A stretch of 15,022 nucleotides of DNA from Triparma columacea (taxonomy: Eukaryota > Sar > Bolidophyceae > Parmales > Triparmaceae), in contig BRYA01000193.1 of NCBI GenBank assembly GCA_030267965.1, positions 1 through 15,022 of the forward strand, given 5' to 3'. How positions within the stretch are numbered: position 1 is the stretch's first letter; each line of letters starts with the position of its first letter. The position numbers and the translations under genes were made by a program. Shown piece after piece: positions 9,587 to 15,022 of this stretch. A model generated the notes under the pieces. That model was not told the origin of the DNA. It worked only from the letters and a program-made list of their open reading frames with translations, and searched no databases.

Positions 9587-9686
9587 TTGTTTGAGTCGGG
9601 CCCAGACTTTTGATTGGAAAGTGGAGAAGTGAAGAGGGAGGGGGCAAAGGTGTTCATAATAATAATTTGAATTAATTCGATACAGG
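9587..9686. promoter_or_regulatory. Short divergent promoter between unknown membrane gene and MinD gene
   Basis: About 100 bp (133 bp if the minus gene starts at 9553) separates two divergent coding starts. It includes an AT-rich core at about 9657-9682. Both transcripts must begin here with very short leaders, unless a leader lies within the neighbour. Confidence 0.4.
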
Positions 9687-11304
9687 ATGCTTAGAAGACT
9701 CGCAACTCCAGCTTTACGGACTGCTACTATCAGCAGATCTTTTGGTGCCCGCACAAAGCAGAAGAAGATGGTCCCAAAGACGCAAAAATTGGCAAATACC
9801 AACACGAATTCGACAGAGAGGCAGGGCCCAAAAATGATGCAGCTGCACGAACCGGACGATGAGGATTTTGGAAGGATTGTCGCGGTCACTAGTGGGAAGG
9901 GGGGAGTTGGAAAGACTACGAGTGCGGCTTCATTTGCAATGGTAAGTGGAGAGGAACGAGGGAGGGGGACGGGGGGAGGATTGAAATCATGTCAGTGACG
10001 TCGAAACGTTATGAAAATTATACTGATGGGACATTGTGGAATTTCTGTGGGAGATTGACACGGGAAAGGGCGTACAGAGAGATTAATTGAGGTCAAAGTG
10101 AACCGGGAGACAACAGGGGGGGATGCTGGGGTGTCACAGGAAGTCAAGTGAAGTGAAGAGGGGAATGTGACGATGAGCACCCCGCAACCTTGAAGATTGT
10201 CTCACTCACACTGCTTCGCTCACTTTCCCCCACGCTTCATAGGGAATCGCCGCCAAGGATGAATCTAAAAAGGTCTGTGTGATTGACTTTGACATTGGGC
10301 TCCGCAACCTCGACATCCACCTCGGCGCCGAGAGGCGGGTAATCTTCGACTTCATTAACGTTATCAACCAAGATTGCACTGTCGGCCAGGCCCTTATCAA
10401 GGACAAGAGGTACCCCAACCTCAGCATGCTCGCTGCCAGCCAGACCAAGGACAAGGACAGCCTCACGGTAGAGGGGGTAGAGGTAAGGATTGGTGGGATC
10501 GGGTGAGGGGAGGCAGCAGAGAAGTGGAAGGGGGCATGCTACCTGCTACCTACCTGTTGAGTGCTTTACAAACCCATATTTGAACAAATTTGTCAACAAT
10601 TGAAGAAATCTCACCCCATCATCTCACCCCGATCTCGCCTACCCCTGTCCCCCAGCACGTCCTCGCCACCCTCACCCAACAGTTCGACTACGTGATCCTT
10701 GACTCCCCCGCCGGGATCGAGTCCGGCGCCAAGCACGCCATGTACTTTGCCGACGACGCCATTGTCGTCACGAACCCCGAGCTCAGCAGCTGCAGGGACG
10801 CTGACAAGATGATCGGCTTCATCTCCAGCAGGAGCAGGAGGGCCGAGATGGGGGCGGCACCCGTCACCCAGACGCTCCTTATCACGAGGTACGACCCGGA
10901 GAGGGCGGACAAGAATGAGAGCCTTAGCATCGCGGACATTCAAGATTTGCTAGGGCTCGATCTCGTAGGTGTCATTCCCGAGAGTAAGGTGAGATTGGGG
11001 ATGCGTACCGGGATATTAGTGAGGCTGCTTATGGTGGAGATCGAGGCAAGGCATGGGTGAAGCTGAGGCACTCCTCGTAATCCCGTCATCACTCCCACCA
11101 AAACTTACCCCCCCCCCCCCCTCCCTCCAGGCAATCCTCACGTGCACGAACCTCGGAACCCCCGTTATCTCCTCCAACACGCACCTCAATGACCCCGCCT
11201 CCGGCGCCTACTCCGACATGGTCGATAGATTCCTAGGCGAGGAGAAGGAGCTCAGGTTCACCACTGCGGAGCCCGCTAGTTTCTTCTCAAGAATCTTCGG
11301 TTAG
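9687..11304 (+). CDS. minD: Septum-site-determining ATPase MinD, organelle-targeted
   Basis: Four exons, 9687-9941, 10243-10482, 10656-10988 and 11131-11304, all phase 0 with GT-AG introns of 301, 173 and 142 bp; 333 aa. The mature part (from about residue 63) follows bacterial MinD closely. The deviant Walker A KGGVGKTT has Lys71 (signature) and Lys76. Other MinD blocks are VIDFDIGLRNLDIHLGAERR with Asp100/Asp102, the IKDKRYPNL and ASQTKDKDSLT blocks, DSPAGIESGAK with Asp181, and a TNPELSS loop. The C-terminus ends in a short amphipathic SFFSRIFG, equivalent to the MinD membrane-targeting helix. MinD dimerises on ATP, binds membrane and places division inhibitors, so here it should act in organelle division-site selection. 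The first ~28 residues are Arg/Ser/Ala-rich with almost no acid (MLRRLATPALRTATISRSFG) and no hydrophobic signal peptide. That suits mitochondria better than a heterokont plastid. Location is inference. Confidence 0.93.
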
Positions 11305-11468
11305 AACACTCGGTTTGAGAGGTAGGACCATTAATGCGACAAGTTAAATTAAAAATACAGAAAGAAAAGCCTCCCTATTTGAATTATAACCCTTGAAATT
11401 CTGCTCCTAAAAACCCAAACCCAATCAACCCTCCAATAATCCCTCCCCCCACTCTCCATCCTCCCCTT
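11305..11468. other. Convergent 3' spacer between MinD and EPSP synthase genes
   Basis: About 164 bp between two stop codons, with an AT-rich patch at 11339-11368 that may serve 3' end formation. No gene is seen. Confidence 0.5.
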
Positions 11469-13256
11469 TCACCTAACCGTAACACTTTCAAGTACATCAA
11501 AGTAGTCCGGAAAAGTCTTCCCCGTACACTTCGGGTCTTCAATAATAACCTCCCCCCCCCCACAAGCCGCCAGTGAAAACGCCATGGCCATCCTATGGTC
11601 GTCATAAGTCTCCACCCTAACCCCCTCCTTAATAATCCCCGGTGGGTGAATAACACAGTAGTCCCTAAACTCCTCAACCCTCGCTCCGAGTTTAGTGCAC
11701 TCCGCGACGATCGCCTTCATGCGTTCAGTTTCCTTAAGTCTCCACGAGTACACATTCCTAATCTCCGTCGGCCCCTCCGCGAACAACGCCACGACCGCTA
11801 ACGTCATAGCGGCGTCGGGTATATCAAGGCAGTCAAACACACCCCCCTTAAGTTTTACATCAGGGTCCCTAGTAACGGTGATTGCGTCCTCCTCCCATTC
11901 CACGGTAGCGCCCATTTGAGCTAGGCAGGAGGCGAACTTTACGTCACCTTGTACGGATGAGCTACCGCAACCTACTACCTTAACGACACCCCCTGTTATC
12001 GCAGCACCTGCAAGGAAGTACGACGCCGATGAAGCGTCACCTTCTACTAGTATGTTTTTTGGGCTTGTGTACGTTGATGGTTCGATCTGGAATGATGGGG
12101 CTGCGGACATGGATCCGTTTATGGAGACGTCCATGCCGAAACGTTTCATTAATCCAATGGTTAAGGATACGTATGGTGCGGATATAAGTTCGTCTTTAAT
12201 CTTGATAGTAACCTCCTTATCTGCAAGTGGGGATGCCATTAGTAAAGCAGAGAGAAACTGGGAGGACATTTGACCTGAGATTGATGCTGTGCCACCGGTG
12301 GGGGTGGAGGTGGGGAGGATTGAGACGGGAGGACAACCGGGGGAACCCTCACCCGTCAGCTGTGTAGGGGGGGGGGGGGGGGGATTAGGTCATGTTTAAG
12401 ATCATCATAGAGATTCGCCCATTTACTTTCGCGGTCCCCCCTATTCCCTCCCCCCTTCCTCTTCCTTACCATCGCGTTAGTCCCAAGTTGTTTCAACCCA
12501 TCGATTAAATCCTCGATCGGTCTCTCTCTCATTCTCTGAATCCCGTCAAGTCTAACACCCCCCTCACCAATGTCGCTGAAACTTAAAGCTGCGCAGAGAG
12601 GACGCATTGCTGTACCTGCGTTACCTAGATCAAGCTCAACTTCCTTACCACCAACAGGTACTGGGAGTGGACCACCAACTCCAGTAACCTCGACTGAAGT
12701 AGGTGATTTTCTGACTACGGATACACCGAGTGTTTCAAGGGCACGTAACATGTAGGTGATGTCGTCTGAATCTAGGAGATTAGTGACTAGGGTTGTGCCG
12801 GTTGATAAGGCGGAGAGGAGGAGGATACGGTTCGATAATGACTGAGGGGGAGGGAGGGGAGGGGGGGGGGAATAAGGTAATACATTAAGATGGGGGGGTT
12901 AGAGAGAAGTGGGGGGGGGAAATGAAAAGGACTACAGCACAGTAATAACAACTTGAATTCTCCGCAATAGGACGAAATTCCGTCGGACCGATTGTCTTAA
13001 CTTAAAAATGACTTAAAGTCCCAGACAACAACAACGTCCTCACCTTGGAACCTGGCAATGTAACAGTCCCCTCAATTCTCTTGATAGGTTTAAGTAACAA
13101 CGTCTCCATTATCTCACTGTATACTTTTGTATCACGACCTCTAATAGAGGTACTAAGAGGCCTTGATAATGTAGGTGTATGGAAGGTTAGAGTTGAGGGG
13201 AGGAAGGAAGAGACGGTATGGAGAAGGATAAGGATGGGGAGAAGAGAGGATTTCAT
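11469..13256 (-). CDS. aroA: 3-phosphoshikimate 1-carboxyvinyltransferase (EPSP synthase), plastid-targeted
   Basis: Three exons, 13256-13044, 12841-12470 and 12359-11469, phase-0 introns of 202 and 110 bp; 491 aa. The enzyme joins phosphoenolpyruvate to shikimate-3-phosphate, the sixth shikimate-pathway step. Diagnostic blocks: PGSK|SLSNR across the first junction (Lys71 binds substrate), LGNAGTAMRP at 143-152, RMRERPI, a CPPV loop, GGTASISGQMSSQF, IPDAAMT with catalytic Asp377, WRLKETERM with Glu405, YDDHRMAMAFSLAACG, and FPDYFDVL near the end. Length past the leader matches stand-alone EPSP synthases; it is not an AROM pentafunctional fusion. The first 17 residues form a signal peptide, with Phe likely at +1 (VSS|FLPS), then a Ser/Thr/Arg-rich stretch. 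This is the bipartite layout of plastid proteins in algae with secondary plastids. The active-site Gly/Pro in the GNAGTAMRP block are those of class I (glyphosate-sensitive type) enzymes; sensitivity was not tested here. Confidence 0.95.
12367..12383. repeat. 17-nt G homopolymer (C on gene strand) at a 3' splice site
   Basis: On the minus strand this is a pure C run forming the polypyrimidine tract just before the acceptor of the second EPSP synthase intron (CTACACAG at 12360-12367). Its assembled length may be unreliable. Confidence 0.8.
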
Positions 13257-13591
13257 CGTACTATAGAGTTAGGGTTTTATATAATGTGATAGGAGAGGGG
13301 AGATTTATCTTGAGAAGGCTTTTGTAGGGGGATTTATTTAGACCCTTACAGGTGCTGCGAGTGCAAGGAGACGAGGAGGTGAGGTTTTTTAATGAATAAG
13401 GGCGTTTTACGGTACTTGAAGTGTATGGTGTTGGAGAAAAGGAATGTTAAAGCGATATAGAGTGAAAATAAAGGCCGTTAAATGAAGTATTTGGATTTTA
13501 TGTGCCGAACCTACAGATCAGAAATTGCAGAAACCAAGAAGTGAAAAGCGCAAAATTCACATAATAAAACAAAATCATCCTACCCCCCTTA
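13257..13591. promoter_or_regulatory. Intergenic spacer upstream of the EPSP synthase gene
   Basis: About 335 bp between the stop of the PhyH-like gene and the start of the EPSP synthase gene, both minus strand. It should hold the 3' end of the former and the promoter of the latter. Apart from several T-rich and A-rich patches I see no named motif and no coding frame. Confidence 0.45.
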
Positions 13592-15022
13592 TCATTTCTT
13601 CGCCCCCGGCAGCTTGATAACCGGGTGATCCCCCGTCCCCGGTCCACTCCCAAGTACTTGAAAGAAGCTAAAGAATCTTGTCCCCGCCGCCTTCCCTGCG
13701 AGTCCTCCAAGTTTATTAACGATATCTTTAGGGTTCCTCCCCACCACACCTTGGTCTCTTTCCCTCGCTTCCTTCTCGTTGAATCTTGGGTAAATGATAG
13801 GGAAGAACGCGCTATTTAACACCTCATCTTGTTTCAATTCATGTCTCCCCAGATCGCTCAGCACTCCCCCCGACCCAGTTTTATCCTGATACTTCGCTCC
13901 CCCTTTAGCGACGGTACCGCCGAGGACGCGACGGTAGGAATCCCATATACCGTCGGGGGCACCGTCGATCTTGTGGACGGTTTTAGGGTGCCATATTAGC
14001 ATATCTCCGGGGGATATTTTGAACTTTTTCTGGGAGGTACGGTAGGACTCTAAACCTGACATGTTTATATCAACGAATACTGCCTCGGGGTCGACGCAGG
14101 TGTTCAGGTGAGACTGGGTTAGGTAAACGGGGGAACCGTGGGTTGAGGGAGTTGCATCCATGCTGGAGGGTGGAGGAGGGGAAGGGAGGGGTAAGTTGGA
14201 AGGCTTATTGAGAAGTGGTTTCGAATGACGCTGGTGTTTGGCATAACTTTTACAATTTCCCATCACGCGTATCATATGATATGATATATATGTAGATCCG
14301 TGGTCGTTGGAATATCACTTCATAAAACCCCCTCCCCCTCCCCCCTCCTCCCTCCCCCCTCCCCATCCTTCCTTCCTTCTCCCACCGTATCCCCCTCTCT
14401 CCTCTACCTCCTCACCTGATCCAGAACCTAAGTCCATCCTCAACCGCGATCGGTCCATTCTGATTATCCTGATGCCACTTAAACCCCTTATTAGGGTTAA
14501 CCATAAGTAAATCAGTGCTCAATCTAATCTCCTCCGTCCTCCCCGCCTGTCTCAGTATATCCCCCACCGCTGAATGGTAGTAGAAGTTAGAGAACGCAGC
14601 GTTCGTCTGCCATATGTTACGCTGGATGTAATCGTAGAGCTTGGAAGCGGTGCCGGCGAACGACCAGAAGTGGGGGTTGGAGACTTGGTGGGCTGTAGCG
14701 GTGCGGAGGTAGTCCACCCAGGCGTCGGAGAAGGCGCCTTTTATTAGGAGGACACCGTCAGACTCGAGGGTACGGATTTGGGACTCTGTTATCTCGTATG
14801 TCTCTGGAGGTGTGACTCGGGCAACTATGTCGTTGGGGAGGGTTAGCTGGGGGTCCTGGAGACCGAAGTTGTACTCCCATAGGGCGGGCTCTTTGAGGAT
14901 CTTCTCCCTTTTTATTAAGCCTTGCGAGGAGGGGTTGGCTGTTGAGGATGGGGATGCTGTGGATTGGAATAGAGGTGAAGTAGTACGCTGTGTATGAGTT
15001 AGAGGGGGGGGGGGGGTGGGGG
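13592..15022 (-). CDS. Phytanoyl-CoA dioxygenase (PhyH)-like Fe(II)/2-oxoglutarate oxygenase, 5' end outside window
   Basis: Two exons are visible: 14987-14416 and 14162-13592, joined by a 253-bp phase-2 GT-AG intron (14163-14415). A pyrimidine tract and CACAG acceptor at 14988-14989 imply at least one more exon beyond the right edge, joined in phase 0; 380 codons are visible. Fe-binding motif KWHQDNQ (His-x-Asp) is followed by LRFWISMDATPSTHGSPVYL, spanning the exon junction and typical of PhyH enzymes. Then come GDMLIWHPKTVHKI (distal His) and WDSYRRVLGG (Arg for 2-oxoglutarate). These complete the metal and cosubstrate set, so an active oxygenase is predicted. The first visible residues are Ser/Thr/Pro-rich without acids, as expected for the transit part of a plastid leader whose signal peptide lies in the missing exon; this is inference. 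The C-terminal third beyond the oxygenase core is unrecognised. Substrate unknown. Confidence 0.8.
14322..14411. repeat. Pyrimidine-rich low-complexity tract within an intron
   Basis: A C/T-only rich block (purine-rich on the gene strand) lies at the 5' end of the PhyH-like intron. An AT-rich patch with overlapping ATATGAT units lies nearby at about 14271-14292. Confidence 0.6.

Noticed and set aside
9033..9632. Plus-strand open frame of 199 aa opposite the small membrane gene
   Set aside because: It starts at a non-ATG codon or mid-region and shows no recognisable motif. The opposite strand carries two clean transmembrane helices and flanking charged helices.
14175..14275. N-terminal start of the PhyH-like protein at 14275 (MIRVMGNCKSY...)
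   Set aside because: This stretch reads as intron. The acceptor at 14163-14164 restores the family sequence LRFWIS-MDATP in phase with the upstream exon that carries the His-x-Asp motif.

Overview
This window is nuclear DNA from a eukaryote, most likely a photosynthetic stramenopile (heterokont) alga. I lean towards a small marine picoeukaryote of the Bolidophyceae/Triparma or pelagophyte kind, but that placement is inference. The evidence is: multi-exon genes with GT-AG introns of about 80-300 bp; very tight packing on both strands; a plastid shikimate enzyme whose N-terminus looks like a heterokont signal peptide with Phe at the predicted +1 site; a eukaryotic MinD with an Arg/Ser-rich organelle presequence; and a multi-pass membrane domain of a style I associate with algal stramenopiles. 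Start sites were set at ATG codons only, and exons were joined by reading frame plus splice motifs.

Layout. 399-2318 (-): secreted PSI-domain metallophosphoesterase, four exons. 2319-2863: divergent promoter region. 2864-5242 (+): single-exon Tesmin/TSO1-like CXC (LIN54-type) DNA-binding protein. 5452-8772 (+): three-exon gene that reads in frame through a coiled coil, a complete Ser/Thr kinase and a multi-pass membrane domain. 8964-9586 (-): unrecognised two-helix membrane protein whose 5' end is uncertain. 9687-11304 (+): four-exon MinD ATPase with an organelle presequence. 11469-13256 (-): three-exon EPSP synthase with a plastid-type leader. 13592 to beyond the right edge (-): phytanoyl-CoA dioxygenase (PhyH)-like enzyme, 5' end outside the window.

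The genes form no operon-like unit. They cover extracellular/lysosomal phosphate-ester hydrolysis, transcriptional (probably cell-cycle) regulation, membrane signalling, organelle division-site placement, plastid aromatic amino-acid synthesis and 2-oxoglutarate-dependent oxidation. The most unusual object is the kinase/membrane-protein fusion. Next come the MinD, whose presequence looks mitochondrial rather than plastidic, and the small unknown membrane gene divergent from it.

Non-coding DNA is marked by long C homopolymers, or G on the opposite strand. Many of these sit in the polypyrimidine tracts of 3' splice sites. I saw no tRNA, rRNA, CRISPR array, transposon or viral gene.
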